A stretch of DNA of 64,000 nucleotides from Cellulophaga sp. 20_2_10 (GCF_023476645.1 NZ_JAMCOJ010000001.1:310001-374000); one strand, 5' to 3'. Positions 44,374 through 55,208 are shown, counted from the first letter of the stretch. Translations and numbers: made by a program. The notes: generated from the letters alone by a model not told the origin.

Positions 44374-44832
44374 TTAATCTACCAAGTCCGTGTATTGTCT
44401 CACGAATTTTTCACCATCAATAATGTACTCTGTTATACCAAAAATTTCCTTTCTGTTTTTTCTAAAATCCTTTACAAAACGTGATAAATCATCTTCTAAA
44501 ACACCGTGTTCTGCTCTAAACTTATGAGAATCATAGGCAAAAGGGTTTTCTTGTAGCTCTGCTAAGTGATGTAAATGCAGTGCAGTACGTTCTACTAAAG
44601 AGATACATTGTTTTTCTACATCCAACAGGCTAATTTCTAATTCTTTAACCAAATCTAAATTCTCTTTTTTAGAAATCCACATTAAATATTTTTCAATAAG
44701 TTCGTGTAAAAATCTTAAGTCGTCCTTATAAAACAAGAGGTCAGATTTCCAGTGTTCTGTTAATACGTATAACTCTTGCCAATTAGCTTCGTTAATATAC
44801 TGATCTTTTGGTCTGTTTCTAAAATCGCTCAT
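44374..44832 (-). CDS. Hypothetical helical protein
   Basis: A 152-residue cytoplasmic protein with a largely alpha-helical, coiled-coil-like pattern (LTEHWKSDLLFYKDDLRFLHE, VEKQCISLVERTALHLHHLAE). No enzymatic motif is seen, although a histidine cluster (LHLHHL) near residue 85 might bind metal. It is the first gene of the small run that leads to the ArsC-like gene. The family is not recognised. Position beside the Usp genes suggests a stress function, which is inferred. Confidence 0.7.
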   Translation of the reverse strand: MSDFRNRPKDQYINEANWQELYVLTEHWKSDLLFYKDDLRFLHELIEKYLMWISKKENLDLVKELEISLLDVEKQCISLVERTALHLHHLAELQENPFAYDSHKFRAEHGVLEDDLSRFVKDFRKNRKEIFGITEYIIDGEKFVRQYTDLVD

Positions 44833-44989
44833 ACTATTAATTTTTATAGTAAAAGTAGGGATGCAAGTTTGCTGATACTATGACTTAAGTCATTTGTAAA
44901 ATAAAAAGAAGGCCGTAAATTATTCCGCTAGTAAAATAATTTATGTTGTATTAGGATGCACCTTATGCTTTTTTCATAAAAATAGAGCA

Positions 44990-45301
44990 CTACCCTCCTT
45001 GTCCGTTTTCTAGATGTACAGAAAAATAATATTCTAGCAGAAAGAACAAAACACACAAACTACTATATACAATTAGTAGCAATTTTGATTTTCTTTTTTT
45101 ATATATTGATAGGCTAAATGCAATTAAAAACACAGTAGTAAGTCCTAAATAGGCAGGAAATAAAATATCTTTACAGAACCTAGTGTAGGTAGTTAAATGT
45201 CCGTCTGGAAAGCCCAATGCAGCTAGTTTGTAGTAATAGAACAATGTTAATACTCCTGAAAAAACCAAACCTATTACCGCTAACCTATTCTTTAGTGCCA
45301 T
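44990..45301 (-). CDS. Small membrane protein
   Basis: A 103-residue protein with three hydrophobic helices, about 8-27, 44-66 and 73-93, and a short C-terminal tail ending in SVHLENGQGG. No family is recognised. It belongs to a group of small membrane or exported genes on the minus strand between 45 and 46.9 kb. Confidence 0.6.
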   Translation of the reverse strand: MALKNRLAVIGLVFSGVLTLFYYYKLAALGFPDGHLTTYTRFCKDILFPAYLGLTTVFLIAFSLSIYKKRKSKLLLIVYSSLCVLFFLLEYYFSVHLENGQGG

Positions 45302-45353
45302 TTGTTTCGTTTTTAAAAATGTGTATCTATTTCATTTTAAAACTAAAGCGATA

Positions 45354-45644
45354 TTAGCTTTTATACTTTCTTAAAATAAACAGTCTAATGCGCAGTATAC
45401 CCAATACTACAATAGATGGTAGTACTATAATAATAAAGCTTAGGATACTAAATATCCACCAAGGAATATCTACACTATGGTTATATGCTGTACCTAATAA
45501 AAGGCCTATTGCCAAACTAACTATTACAGCAATACTACTTACTACATACAAATAGCTTTTAGGTTTTTTTATAGCGTACTTTTTAAATATGCCAAGTAGT
45601 AGTGTACAAATTATTGTGAGTATTATTGTGGCTATGTAGTACAT
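45354..45644 (-). CDS. Small membrane protein
   Basis: A 96-residue protein with three hydrophobic helices at about 1-20, 30-52 and 62-86, a basic cytoplasmic loop (FKKYAIKKPKS) and a basic tail. No family is recognised. It lies 52 bases from the neighbouring membrane protein gene and 32 bases after an exported protein gene. It may form part of one small transcript. Confidence 0.6.
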   Translation of the reverse strand: MYYIATIILTIICTLLLGIFKKYAIKKPKSYLYVVSSIAVIVSLAIGLLLGTAYNHSVDIPWWIFSILSFIIIVLPSIVVLGILRIRLFILRKYKS

Positions 45645-45676
45645 GTCTGTTTTTTAAAATACGTAAAATAGTATTA

Positions 45677-46336
45677 TTAATCGCTTATTAGATCGTACAC
45701 TGTGTCGTCACTAATTATAGCTATAGGCTTTAGCTTTGTAGCTACTTTTGTAATTTTATTTTTAGGGCCCTTAAAAATCCTTTCCCCTGTAATAAAATTG
45801 GTACTGCTATGTTCTCTAGAACTTATTCCACTACCGTAATTAGCATACTCTGCTCCTATTAACACATAGTCTTTAGTTGTATTCTGATATTTAATTTTTA
45901 AAATATAATCATGTCTCATAGATTGATGCTTTAGATGAATCGTATTTTTAGCATCTACACTTAAACGATCTGCTATACTGTAATATATAAATGCATAGGT
46001 TAAGTTACCAGTCTGATTTTTTAACTTAAAAGTTCCATCATTTTGCCCTTCAAAAATAGCTAGTCTAATATCTTTTGAGTTAGCATACGCTTTGTTGTTT
46101 TCTCCGCTTGCTAGTAGAACCACGAAATCTAAAATAGTATCGTTATTAAAATCTGCTATACAAATGTTGTCCTTGTTATTTTCCGTTACAATTTCATATC
46201 CGTCAGGAATAAAATTTGTACTATTTTTAATTGTTGTCTTTTTTTCTTCGGTAGCAAATTCTTTTAGTTCTTGAGCTGTACTTTTAGCTGCATACGAAAA
46301 AATTAATAAAAGTAATAGCAATCTAAAATTCTTCAT
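45677..46336 (-). CDS. Exported protein with FG-GAP-like element
   Basis: A 219-residue protein with a Sec signal peptide (LLLLLIFSYAAKSTAQE). It has a short IADFNNDTILDFVVLLAS segment like an FG-GAP/VCBS calcium loop near residue 60. The rest is beta-rich, with a HDYILKIKYQNTTKDYVLIGAEY stretch. This plan resembles other Bacteroidota envelope proteins of unknown function. It is in a group with small membrane proteins. Confidence 0.65.
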   Translation of the reverse strand: MKNFRLLLLLLIFSYAAKSTAQELKEFATEEKKTTIKNSTNFIPDGYEIVTENNKDNICIADFNNDTILDFVVLLASGENNKAYANSKDIRLAIFEGQNDGTFKLKNQTGNLTYAFIYYSIADRLSVDAKNTIHLKHQSMRHDYILKIKYQNTTKDYVLIGAEYANYGSGISSREHSSTNFITGERIFKGPKNKITKVATKLKPIAIISDDTVYDLISD

Positions 46337-46421
46337 AAATACGTAATTAGCTGTTCTTTTATGCCCTATTTGGTAATTGCTCCTACTGTTCTCAAAAGGA
46401 TAAAAAAAGTAGATGCAAATT

Positions 46422-46862
46422 TTATAGATGAGTTTTGCGCTCTAGTATTCTAAAAATTAAAATACTTACTACTGTGCCGGTTATAAAACCAAACATTAAA
46501 TAATATCCAAAATCCACTTCTTTTAAATTGCTAATTTCTCCAGAAACGGTACCCTCTATATATGTACTAATCCTAAAAGCCCAAAACAAGATACCTGTAC
46601 TAAAGATAACAAAGTAAACTAGCCCAGATATAGATTTTAATTGTGTTACTTTTTTAACAAATAAATACAGTAAAGGCACGCTAGCAATAACAATAGGAAT
46701 TAAGAACCTTTTAAACAAGCTGTCTTTAATATAGTCACTAGCTATGGTAACCTTTGTGCCTGCTACATAAGAAATAGGAAAGTCATACATATAGTCTTGT
46801 ATTAAAAAACCTATAACACCTAGTATAACAATTAAAATTACGTACTTCACTATCTGACTCAT
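46422..46862 (-). CDS. Small multipass membrane protein
   Basis: A 146-residue protein with four hydrophobic helices, about 6-22, 52-70, 78-97 and 120-140. A periplasmic or outside loop (about 24-48) with DFPISYVAGTKVTIAS follows the first helix. No family is recognised. It is the first gene in the small minus-strand group and lies 85 bases upstream of the exported protein gene. Confidence 0.6.
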   Translation of the reverse strand: MSQIVKYVILIVILGVIGFLIQDYMYDFPISYVAGTKVTIASDYIKDSLFKRFLIPIVIASVPLLYLFVKKVTQLKSISGLVYFVIFSTGILFWAFRISTYIEGTVSGEISNLKEVDFGYYLMFGFITGTVVSILIFRILERKTHL

Positions 46863-47015
46863 TTTTTAAAAAACTATAGAACACAATTCGTATAACAAAG
46901 TTAGCGCTAATTAGACTACAATAGAAGCCTATTAGTAGTGAGAACAAGCTCCCATTTTACAGGGTACTTGTAGCATTCTAAAAACTAGAATTAAATTGCA
47001 TCGATTTTAATAAAA

Positions 47016-47062
47016 AAAGCTCTAATTAATACCAGTAGGTTACTAGTTTTAATTAGAGCTTT
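47016..47062 (-). terminator. Terminator after the guanine deaminase-like gene
   Basis: A 14-bp perfect stem (47016-47029 with 47049-47062) with a T run on the minus strand, 23 bases after the stop. Confidence 0.85.
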
Positions 47063-47084
47063 AAAAGTGATGTGCAGCTACAAA

Positions 47085-47555
47085 CTAGTACTCTGTTTTA
47101 TCTACTTTTTTAGTCCATTCCTGAAAAGGCTTTATAGCTATTTCTGGTGCCAGTTGCTCAAAAGGAATACTCCTTTCGCTATACGGTAACGGAATTTCTT
47201 TGTAAATAAACTCGTCATCAAAACCAATATTAGCGGCATCTCCTTGGCTACTTCCGTAGTACACTTTATCTGGTCTTGCCCAGTAAATTGCCCCTAAACA
47301 CATAGGACAAGGCTCACAAGAGGTATAAATTGTACAACCGTCTAACTGAAACGAGTCTAAATTTTTACACGCATCTCTAATGGCTGTAACTTCTGCGTGT
47401 GCTGTTGGGTCATTGGTAGAGGTAACTTTGTTGTTACCACGCCCAATAATTTCTCCGTCTTTAACTATAACGCAACCAAATGGGCCGCCTTCGTTGTTTT
47501 GCATTCCTTTTAAAGCTGCGTTTACAGCTTCTTGCATAAACTTTTCTTTGCTCAT
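47085..47555 (-). CDS. guaD: Guanine deaminase-like nucleoside deaminase
   Basis: Zinc enzyme of the cytidine-deaminase fold. The 156-residue protein has the catalytic TAHAEVTAIRDA motif (His53, Glu55) and the second zinc motif CEPCPMCLGAIYW (Cys83, Cys86). The length and SQGDAANIGFDDEFIYKEI ending fit bacterial guanine deaminases better than tRNA adenosine deaminase TadA. It would make xanthine from guanine in purine salvage. It is a single-gene transcript with its own terminator. Confidence 0.9.
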   Translation of the reverse strand: MSKEKFMQEAVNAALKGMQNNEGGPFGCVIVKDGEIIGRGNNKVTSTNDPTAHAEVTAIRDACKNLDSFQLDGCTIYTSCEPCPMCLGAIYWARPDKVYYGSSQGDAANIGFDDEFIYKEIPLPYSERSIPFEQLAPEIAIKPFQEWTKKVDKTEY

Positions 47556-47792
47556 TCTACTTCTATTTTTTTAGTAAAATACAAATCATTTTACAATTTT
47601 ATAAAAAATGCAGCTTTATTATTCAGATCTATTTCTAAAATAGGCCCCATTAAAACCATAGCTACCTAAGTCCCAAATATATAGTTGTACCTTTTATATT
47701 TTTATAGATCGATGTTAATTCTTATACTTCTACAAAAGTAGGTGCCGTAAAGAATATGCTTTCCATAAAATTATTAGATATTTGCGGATTAA

Positions 47793-50700
47793 ATGAAAAA
47801 GAAGAAAAACCGTATTCTTAAGCGTTCCCTTAAAGTACTTGCCGTACTTCTGCTCCTTTTTATAGGTGTTATCCTATTTATAAGAAGTCAGTGGGGACAA
47901 GATATTATAGTAACCAAGGTTGTAAATTACGTCTCTAGTAAAACAAATACGGAGGTACGTATAGATCGTCTTTTTTTAACTTTTTCAGGTAACATTTTTT
48001 TAGAAGGCCTTTATTTAGAAGACAAAAAAGGAGACACACTAGTGTATTCTAAAAACGTAGAGGCTAATCTACCATTTGCACCTATTATTTGGGGGAACGG
48101 TATAGAATTAAAACATTTAGAATGGGATGGTTTAAAAGCCAACATTACGAGAAAAGAAGACACTGAAAAATTTAACTTTAGTTTTTTAGTCGATGCTTTT
48201 GCTACACAAGATACGGTAGCAACTCCCACAGAAAGCAAACCCTTAGATATTACTATTGGCACTGTTTCTTTTTCTGATTTTGATGTTACCTACAATGATG
48301 ATTTTTTAGGGATAAATAGCCATTTTAAATTAGGAAACTTAGCGTTAGATATAGAGGAGATTAATCTAGAAAAAATGCGTTTTATAGTTGATGAACTTGC
48401 TATAAAACAAACCCATATTAATTACACGCAAACCAAAGCTTTCCCTATAACGGAAGAAGATACTACAGCATCTCTGCTACCCTATTTTGCTATAAACAAC
48501 TTATCTTTAGAGGCTGTAAAAGCAAACTATAAATCGGTTCCAGATCATATGCTGGCAACGGTACATATTGGCACTTTCACTGTAGATGCACCAAAAATAG
48601 ATCTAACTCATAATGCTTTTAACATTGATCATGTAGCCTTAAAAAATTCTACCGTATACTTAAAAACAGCTGAACAAGAAGCAAGCAAAACTGACAGTCT
48701 TAGTGTACCTAAAACTAATACTACTTTTAAATGGCCTACATACACTGTGCAAGTACAAAAAGTAGATTTTAAAGACAATAATATAACTGTCTTAACCGGA
48801 GACCAAAAACCTGTTGTAGGTCTGTTTAATGCTTCGGCAATAGCTATTACAGATTTTAAGGTACAAGCTAATAATATAAATTATACCGCGGGTAAAGCCA
48901 CTGTATACTTACATGCTTTCTCTTTTAATGAGCAAAGTGGTTTTAAACTAAAAAATGCCGCTTTTAAAGCTCGTATAGATAACAATTCTGTTGCAGTTTC
49001 TAATCTAGAACTACAAACCAACAAGAGTGCTTTATCTGGTAATGCATCCCTTAATTACACCTCTTTACAACAACTTATAGATACTCCGGAATTAGCAAGT
49101 ATAAATATTGCCATACCTAAGCTAAATGTAGCTGTAACAGATGCTTCTGTTTTTCAACCAGAATTAGCTAAAAATGAATATTTTACTAAGGTTGCTCAAA
49201 AACAGATTACAGGGAATATTACTGCAAAAGGAACCCTAAAAGCTCTTAAAATTCCAGATGTAACACTAAAATGGGGAGAAAACACTCAATTAATAGCAAA
49301 AGGAGAATTGTATACTATTACAGATCCTGAATCCCTTTTATTCAATTTTAACACCATTAAAGCAACTACAGCTCGCAAAGATGTTTTAAATTTTGTTTCT
49401 GAAAAAGATCTAGGAATTTCTGTGCCAAAAACCATTGCTTTAACTGCTATGGCAAGTGGCAGTCCAACCAATATAAAAGGAAATTTAGAGCTTAAAATTC
49501 CTGAAGGAACAGCAAAACTTAGCGGTACTTATAGCAATGCTACTAAAATAGCTTTTACTGGTAATTTAAAGGTTGATAAGTTACAATTAGATAAACTTCT
49601 AAAAAACGAAGAACTAGGTGCACTTTCTTTTACAATGGATGTTGCTGGTAACGGTTCTAGTATAAACACCTTAAATGCTACTTTAGACACCCGTTTTACT
49701 GCTTTAGATTTTAATAATTACGACTTCTCTCCGCTTAATTTATCCGGGGAAATTACAAATGGCAAAGGTAATATTGATCTAAATTTTAAGGATGATAATT
49801 TAAACATAGAAACAAATACTCAGCTTAAGCTAGATTCTATTGCTTCTAACATAAAGTTAAAACTAAATCTTATTGGTGCAGATTTATATGCATTGGGAGT
49901 TACGCAAGAAAATGTAAAACTTGGAACAAAGTTAAATGCCAATTTTAGTGGTAATCCGGAAGATTTTAAGTTAAAAATAGATATTACAGAAACTATTGCC
50001 GTCTATAATAACGAGCAATACAGAATGGATACTATTGCAGTAGATGCAAAAATTGATACCAACAATACAAATGTGCTTGTTTCTAGCGATTTTCTTAAAG
50101 GAAACTTAAGCTCTAATGGTTCACCAGAACTTGTTTTTTCTGCCATAGACAAACAGTTTAAAGGTTATTTTTCTACTCAAGAAATAGATACTATTGTGAG
50201 TCCTATTGTCGTAGATGTAAACTTTCTACTAAAGCCCTCTCCTATTTTAACCGATGTTTTATTCAATGGCGTAGAGCAATTAGATTCTATAACAATGAAA
50301 GCTAATTTTAATGCTGCGACTAAAAATATAAGTGCACAGCTTTTAATGCCTTCTGCGGTATATAATGGTACTGCCATAGATAGTCTTAATGTATTGGTAA
50401 AAGGCAATGCTACAGATTTAAATTTCTCTGTCGGACTTAAAAGTTTGGTAGCAGATCCTATTTTAATTAAGGAAACATTATTTACAGGTAATTTAAAAAA
50501 CAATGCGCTTTTATTAGATTTTTCATCTTTTGACGATGATAAAAAATTGGTGCATATAGCATCAGAAGTAACGCTAGCTAAAGATACTGTTCAGGTTCAT
50601 ATAAACCCGTCAGAACTTATTTTTAATAAAAAGCAATGGACAATTCCGCAAGAGAATAACATTACCATTGCAGAAAAAGTGTTCAACTTTAAAAACGTAA

Positions 50701-52811
50701 AATTTACCCAAGACACGCAAGAACTAGTAATTAGTAATACTATTGCTGGCAGTACTCAAGAACATCTTGGTGTTGTTTTTGATAATTTTAAACTACAGAC
50801 CTTTTTAAGTTTATTAAATCCAGATGAAGCACTAGCTTCTGGCTTGGTAAATGGAAGCCTGGTGGTAGAAAACCCTTTTGGAGCATCTGGAATTGTAGCC
50901 GATTTTAAAATTAATCAGCTAAAAGCTTTACAAAACTCATTGGGTAATCTTAGTCTTAAAGCTGAATCTACAAGTAATTCTAAATACAATTTTAACCTAT
51001 CTTTAAAAGATGCCGGTATAGATATGGATCTTAGCGGAGATTATGCTGCTGCCGAGAATGGCGCAAAACTGAATCTAGATTTAGACCTTAATAAACTAGA
51101 ATTAAAAAGTATAGAATCTTTTGTAGAAGGTGCAATAACAAACGCAAAAGGTGCCATTTCTGGTACTGTAAAAGTATCTGGTACTACTACAGATCCAGAA
51201 TACAAAGGAGATTTTACATTTAACAATACGCAGTTTAAAGTAGCAGCATTAAATTCGGTTTTTAAAATTTCTAATCAAAAACTAAAGATTAATAACTTGG
51301 GCTTATTCCTAGATAATTTTGAGATTAACGACAACAATAGCGATAGTTTTACCCTTAATGGAGCTGTTAAAACAGAAGAATTAACCAATCCCACTTTTGA
51401 TCTTAATTTAAAAGCAGATGCGTTCCAAGTTATGAACTCTACCAAAGAAGATAACGAGTTGTTTTATGGTAAAGCAAGTATGGATGCAGATATTACTGTA
51501 AAAGGCAATATGAGCCTCCCTATTGTTACTGGTTTACTTAGAGTGCGTAAAGTTACAGACATGACATTTGTAGTGCCAGAATCGCAATTAGATGTAGAAG
51601 AAAGAGATGGTGTTGTAATTTTTGTAAATAGAGAAAATCCAGATGATATATTAACCCGTAAAGACAATGAAGAGTCTTCTTCTATTTTAAAAGGATACAA
51701 AGTAAATACGGTTTTAGAAATTGCTAATGATGCTGTTTTTAATGTTATAATTGATAAAAAAACGGGAGATAACCTAAGAGTTTCTGGAGATGCTGCTCTA
51801 AATTTTGGTATGAGCTCTAATGGAAATATGAGTCTATCTGGAAGATACGAGCTTAAAGATGGCCATTACGAGACTATTCTTTATAATTTAGTAAAACGCA
51901 AGTTTACTATTAAACCAGGCAGTACTATTACTTGGCAAGGAAACCCTATGGATGCAGATCTAGATGTTACCGCTATTTATAATGTAGAAACATCTGCAAG
52001 TACGTTAATGGCAAGTGTTACTTCTAGTGAAGATGCCAGCGTTTCTAGTAAATACCAACAAGTTTTGCCTTTTCTAGTGTATTTAAATGTAGACGGACAA
52101 TTGTTAAAACCTGAGTTGTCTTTTGATTTGGATATGCCAGAGGAAGCACAAGGCTCTTTAAGTGGCGCTGTTTACGCACGAGTACAACAGTTAAACGAGC
52201 AAGAAACCGAACTAAATAAACAGGTGTTTTCTTTATTGGCTTTAAATCGGTTTTTCCCAGATACGGGTAGTGATGGTAGTGGCGGCGGTACAGCAACAAT
52301 TGCACGTAATAACGTAAACAAGGTACTTTCAGGAGAATTAAATGCTTTTTCTGATAAGATATTTGGAAGCTCTGGATTTGAGCTCGATTTTGATTTGGAT
52401 AGCTTTACAGATTACCAAGGAGAGAGCCCGCAAGACAGAACACAACTTAACATTAATGCCAAGAAAAAACTTTTTAATAACAGGTTAATTGTGTCTGCAG
52501 GTAGCGCTGTAGATGTAGAAGGTAGCGCACAAGAAGACCAAGGAGAAACACCTATTATTGGTAATGTAAGTTTAGAGTATTTACTGTCTGAAGATGGTAG
52601 ATACCGACTTAAAGGTTTTCGTAAAAATGAATACCAGAATGTTATCGATGGTCAGCTTATTTTAACTGGTGTAGCCTTAATTTTTAATAGAGAGTTTAAT
52701 AGTTTTAGCGAGTTATTTAATCCTATTAAAAAAGAAGAAAAGGCTAAAAGTAAAGAAGAGAAAAAGTCCAATAAAAAAGACGCAAATAGTAAAAGTAATC
52801 CTAAACAATAA
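47793..52811 (+). CDS. tamB: TamB domain-containing translocation/assembly protein
   Basis: Long periplasm-spanning protein that with an Omp85 partner moves lipids or assembles outer-membrane proteins. The 1672-residue protein has an N-terminal membrane anchor (about 10-32) after a basic start (KKKKNRILKRSLK) and a very long beta-taco region of AsmA-like repeats. The C-terminal TamB (DUF490) domain covers about 1250-1620, with GSTITWQGNPMDADLDVTA and GKxNP-like features. The tail is lysine-rich. The partner tamL follows 13 bases downstream. Confidence 0.95.
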   Translation: MKKKKNRILKRSLKVLAVLLLLFIGVILFIRSQWGQDIIVTKVVNYVSSKTNTEVRIDRLFLTFSGNIFLEGLYLEDKKGDTLVYSKNVEANLPFAPIIWGNGIELKHLEWDGLKANITRKEDTEKFNFSFLVDAFATQDTVATPTESKPLDITIGTVSFSDFDVTYNDDFLGINSHFKLGNLALDIEEINLEKMRFIVDELAIKQTHINYTQTKAFPITEEDTTASLLPYFAINNLSLEAVKANYKSVPDHMLATVHIGTFTVDAPKIDLTHNAFNIDHVALKNSTVYLKTAEQEASKTDSLSVPKTNTTFKWPTYTVQVQKVDFKDNNITVLTGDQKPVVGLFNASAIAITDFKVQANNINYTAGKATVYLHAFSFNEQSGFKLKNAAFKARIDNNSVAVSNLELQTNKSALSGNASLNYTSLQQLIDTPELASINIAIPKLNVAVTDASVFQPELAKNEYFTKVAQKQITGNITAKGTLKALKIPDVTLKWGENTQLIAKGELYTITDPESLLFNFNTIKATTARKDVLNFVSEKDLGISVPKTIALTAMASGSPTNIKGNLELKIPEGTAKLSGTYSNATKIAFTGNLKVDKLQLDKLLKNEELGALSFTMDVAGNGSSINTLNATLDTRFTALDFNNYDFSPLNLSGEITNGKGNIDLNFKDDNLNIETNTQLKLDSIASNIKLKLNLIGADLYALGVTQENVKLGTKLNANFSGNPEDFKLKIDITETIAVYNNEQYRMDTIAVDAKIDTNNTNVLVSSDFLKGNLSSNGSPELVFSAIDKQFKGYFSTQEIDTIVSPIVVDVNFLLKPSPILTDVLFNGVEQLDSITMKANFNAATKNISAQLLMPSAVYNGTAIDSLNVLVKGNATDLNFSVGLKSLVADPILIKETLFTGNLKNNALLLDFSSFDDDKKLVHIASEVTLAKDTVQVHINPSELIFNKKQWTIPQENNITIAEKVFNFKNVKFTQDTQELVISNTIAGSTQEHLGVVFDNFKLQTFLSLLNPDEALASGLVNGSLVVENPFGASGIVADFKINQLKALQNSLGNLSLKAESTSNSKYNFNLSLKDAGIDMDLSGDYAAAENGAKLNLDLDLNKLELKSIESFVEGAITNAKGAISGTVKVSGTTTDPEYKGDFTFNNTQFKVAALNSVFKISNQKLKINNLGLFLDNFEINDNNSDSFTLNGAVKTEELTNPTFDLNLKADAFQVMNSTKEDNELFYGKASMDADITVKGNMSLPIVTGLLRVRKVTDMTFVVPESQLDVEERDGVVIFVNRENPDDILTRKDNEESSSILKGYKVNTVLEIANDAVFNVIIDKKTGDNLRVSGDAALNFGMSSNGNMSLSGRYELKDGHYETILYNLVKRKFTIKPGSTITWQGNPMDADLDVTAIYNVETSASTLMASVTSSEDASVSSKYQQVLPFLVYLNVDGQLLKPELSFDLDMPEEAQGSLSGAVYARVQQLNEQETELNKQVFSLLALNRFFPDTGSDGSGGGTATIARNNVNKVLSGELNAFSDKIFGSSGFELDFDLDSFTDYQGESPQDRTQLNINAKKKLFNNRLIVSAGSAVDVEGSAQEDQGETPIIGNVSLEYLLSEDGRYRLKGFRKNEYQNVIDGQLILTGVALIFNREFNSFSELFNPIKKEEKAKSKEEKKSNKKDANSKSNPKQ

Positions 52812-52824
52812 AGCATACTTTAAT

Positions 52825-55137
52825 TTGAAAAAAAACGCATCATATCATTATATTTTTATTCTACTAACACTAGTGGTTTGCTATTCATGTAGTGTAGCTA
52901 AGTTTATCCCAGAGGATGAAATATTATATGCTGGTTCTAAAATAATAGTAGAAACAGAAGAAGATACTATAAAAACAAAATTAATAAAGGAAGAACTAAA
53001 TACATTACTACCGCTGCAACCAAATTCTAAATTTCTTGGAAGTAATTTTGGCTTGTATTATCACTACAAAGCACAAAAGGAAAAACCAGGATTTATTAAC
53101 AAATGGCTGAATAAAAAGTTTGGAGAAGAGCCTGTTTTTTTATCAGATGTAGATCCTAAACGTGTAGAAAAACTAATACTAAACAGACTAGATAATAGAG
53201 GCTTTTTCTATAGCAAAGTAAAATCTGAAATAGATAGCACCAAAAAATATGCAGGTGTTACCTATACCGCAACTACACCCCGTCCCTATCGCTTAGAAAA
53301 GTTTGAGCTAGACAAAGATTCCTTGCCTATTTACAATGAAATTCAAGAAATACTAGCCGATACTAAAATAAAACCCGGAAATAGATTTGATTTAGAATTG
53401 ATGAAATTTGAGAGAGAACGTATAGATAATCGTCTAAAACAGCGAGGATATTACAATTTTAATTCAGATTTTCTAATTTTTGAAGCAGATACCAATAGAT
53501 ACGATACGTCTAAATTTGACCTTTTTCTTCGTTTAAAGAAAAATACACCTCCAAAGTCTACCATACCCTATACTATAGATTCTATTACGGTTTACCCTAA
53601 ATATGTTATTGGCGATACAGCTACTGTAGACCAAACCAGTGTTGTAAACGGAATTAAATTTATACAGCGAAATGAGTTTTTTAAACCGGAACAATTGCAA
53701 CCTTATATTCTTTTTAAAAAAGGTCAAAAATACAATGCAAATACAGCCAGACTTACAAGTAACAGGTTGTCATCTATAGGAAGTTATAAGTTTGTAAACA
53801 TTCAATTTAAAGAAAAAGATACTACTGCGGTCACAGACGGTTCTGGTTCTTTAGATATGGATATTTACTTGTCTCCGTTAACAAAAAGGTCTTTGCGAGC
53901 AGAATTGCAAGGTGTTACCAAATCTAACGGTTTTGCCGGCCCAGGAGTTTCACTATCTTACAACAATAGAAATGTTTTTGGTGGTGGAGAAACGTTAAGC
54001 ATAACAGGTAGTTTCTCTTACGAAACTCAACTTTCTGGCAGTAGCGATTCTGGACTTAGTAGTATTGCCGGTGGTTTAAAAACAGATTTAATTATTCCTA
54101 GATTGGTGCCATTTTCTCCAAGTAGGTTTAAATATAATGTTCCTAAAACAAAAATTAGCTTGGGTGCAGATTTTTTAGATCGAAGTAAATTGTACACGCT
54201 AACGTCTTTTAATACTTCTTTTGGTTACATCTGGAAAGCCAATGACTATGTGTATCACGAGTTAAATCCTGTAAGTATAAACTATGTAAACTTAACAAAC
54301 ACTACCACGGAGTTTGAAGAAATATTAGATGATAATCCATATCTAAAAAGTAGTTTTGAACAACAATTTATAGCCGGACTTAATTACAAATTTACATATA
54401 ACGAATTGGTAGATGAAAGTATAACAAAGCCTATTTTTATCTCTGCAAATTTTGATATCGCTGGTAATGCCTTACATCTTTTAAATGGCGGAAAAGAAAC
54501 TGCTTTTGGTTTAGATTATGCACAGTATGCAAAATTAGATGTAGACTTTAGATACTATCTTAAATGGAAAAATGAACAAACATTTATAGCTAGAGCTTTT
54601 GCTGGCTGGGGATTACCATATGGTAACTCTACTACCCTGCCATTTGTAAAACAATACTTTTCTGGCGGACCATATAGTGTTAGAGCGTTTAGTATACGAT
54701 CTTTAGGACCAGGAACTTTTTCTACGGATGATGCTAGTTCTTCTTATTTTGATCAGTCTGGTAACCTGCGTTTAGAAGCAAATCTAGAATATCGTTTTCC
54801 TATTTTTTCTTACTTAAAAGGAGCCTTGTTTGCAGATGCTGGTAATGTTTGGCTCACATACGATCCAGAAATATCTGATGACGAAACGGCAGAAGGCATC
54901 GCTTTTAACGAGCAATTAAAAAGTGAAGGTAAATTTGGTAACGATTGGGTTAGAGAATTGGGAGCGGGAGTTGGTTTTGGCTTGCGAGTAGACGTACAAA
55001 GTTTTGTTATTCGTTTAGATTTAGCATCGCCATTTAGAGTGCCGTATCTTACAGGAGGAGAACGTAGTAGAATTCCTTTTTTTGATGGTGGTGACGATAA
55101 TCTAATGTTCAACTTTGCTATTGGCTATCCTTTTTAA
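52825..55137 (+). CDS. tamL: Lipoprotein Omp85-type partner of TamB (TamL)
   Basis: Outer-membrane Omp85 protein of the TamA/BamA group, with POTRA domains (about 30-330) followed by a 16-stranded barrel ending in FNFAIGYPF. A lipoprotein signal (VVCYSCSVAK, lipobox cysteine near 22) makes it the lipidated TamA variant called TamL in Bacteroidota. The barrel motif SGGPYSVRAFSIRSLGPG is the conserved VRGF-like loop. The start codon is TTG at 52825 because no ATG lies before the signal peptide. It pairs with tamB 13 bases upstream. Confidence 0.93.
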   Translation: MKKNASYHYIFILLTLVVCYSCSVAKFIPEDEILYAGSKIIVETEEDTIKTKLIKEELNTLLPLQPNSKFLGSNFGLYYHYKAQKEKPGFINKWLNKKFGEEPVFLSDVDPKRVEKLILNRLDNRGFFYSKVKSEIDSTKKYAGVTYTATTPRPYRLEKFELDKDSLPIYNEIQEILADTKIKPGNRFDLELMKFERERIDNRLKQRGYYNFNSDFLIFEADTNRYDTSKFDLFLRLKKNTPPKSTIPYTIDSITVYPKYVIGDTATVDQTSVVNGIKFIQRNEFFKPEQLQPYILFKKGQKYNANTARLTSNRLSSIGSYKFVNIQFKEKDTTAVTDGSGSLDMDIYLSPLTKRSLRAELQGVTKSNGFAGPGVSLSYNNRNVFGGGETLSITGSFSYETQLSGSSDSGLSSIAGGLKTDLIIPRLVPFSPSRFKYNVPKTKISLGADFLDRSKLYTLTSFNTSFGYIWKANDYVYHELNPVSINYVNLTNTTTEFEEILDDNPYLKSSFEQQFIAGLNYKFTYNELVDESITKPIFISANFDIAGNALHLLNGGKETAFGLDYAQYAKLDVDFRYYLKWKNEQTFIARAFAGWGLPYGNSTTLPFVKQYFSGGPYSVRAFSIRSLGPGTFSTDDASSSYFDQSGNLRLEANLEYRFPIFSYLKGALFADAGNVWLTYDPEISDDETAEGIAFNEQLKSEGKFGNDWVRELGAGVGFGLRVDVQSFVIRLDLASPFRVPYLTGGERSRIPFFDGGDDNLMFNFAIGYPF

Positions 55138-55177
55138 AATGGGTACTAAACTTTAGTTCTACACTTGTATAAAACAA

Positions 55178-55208
55178 AAAGCCCATCAAATAAATTTGAC
55201 GGGCCTTT
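55178..55208. terminator. Terminator between tamL and the exported-protein operon
   Basis: Stem with GCCC/GGGC, TCAAA/TTTGA and one mismatch around loop TAAA. It lies between convergent genes and may serve both. Confidence 0.75.
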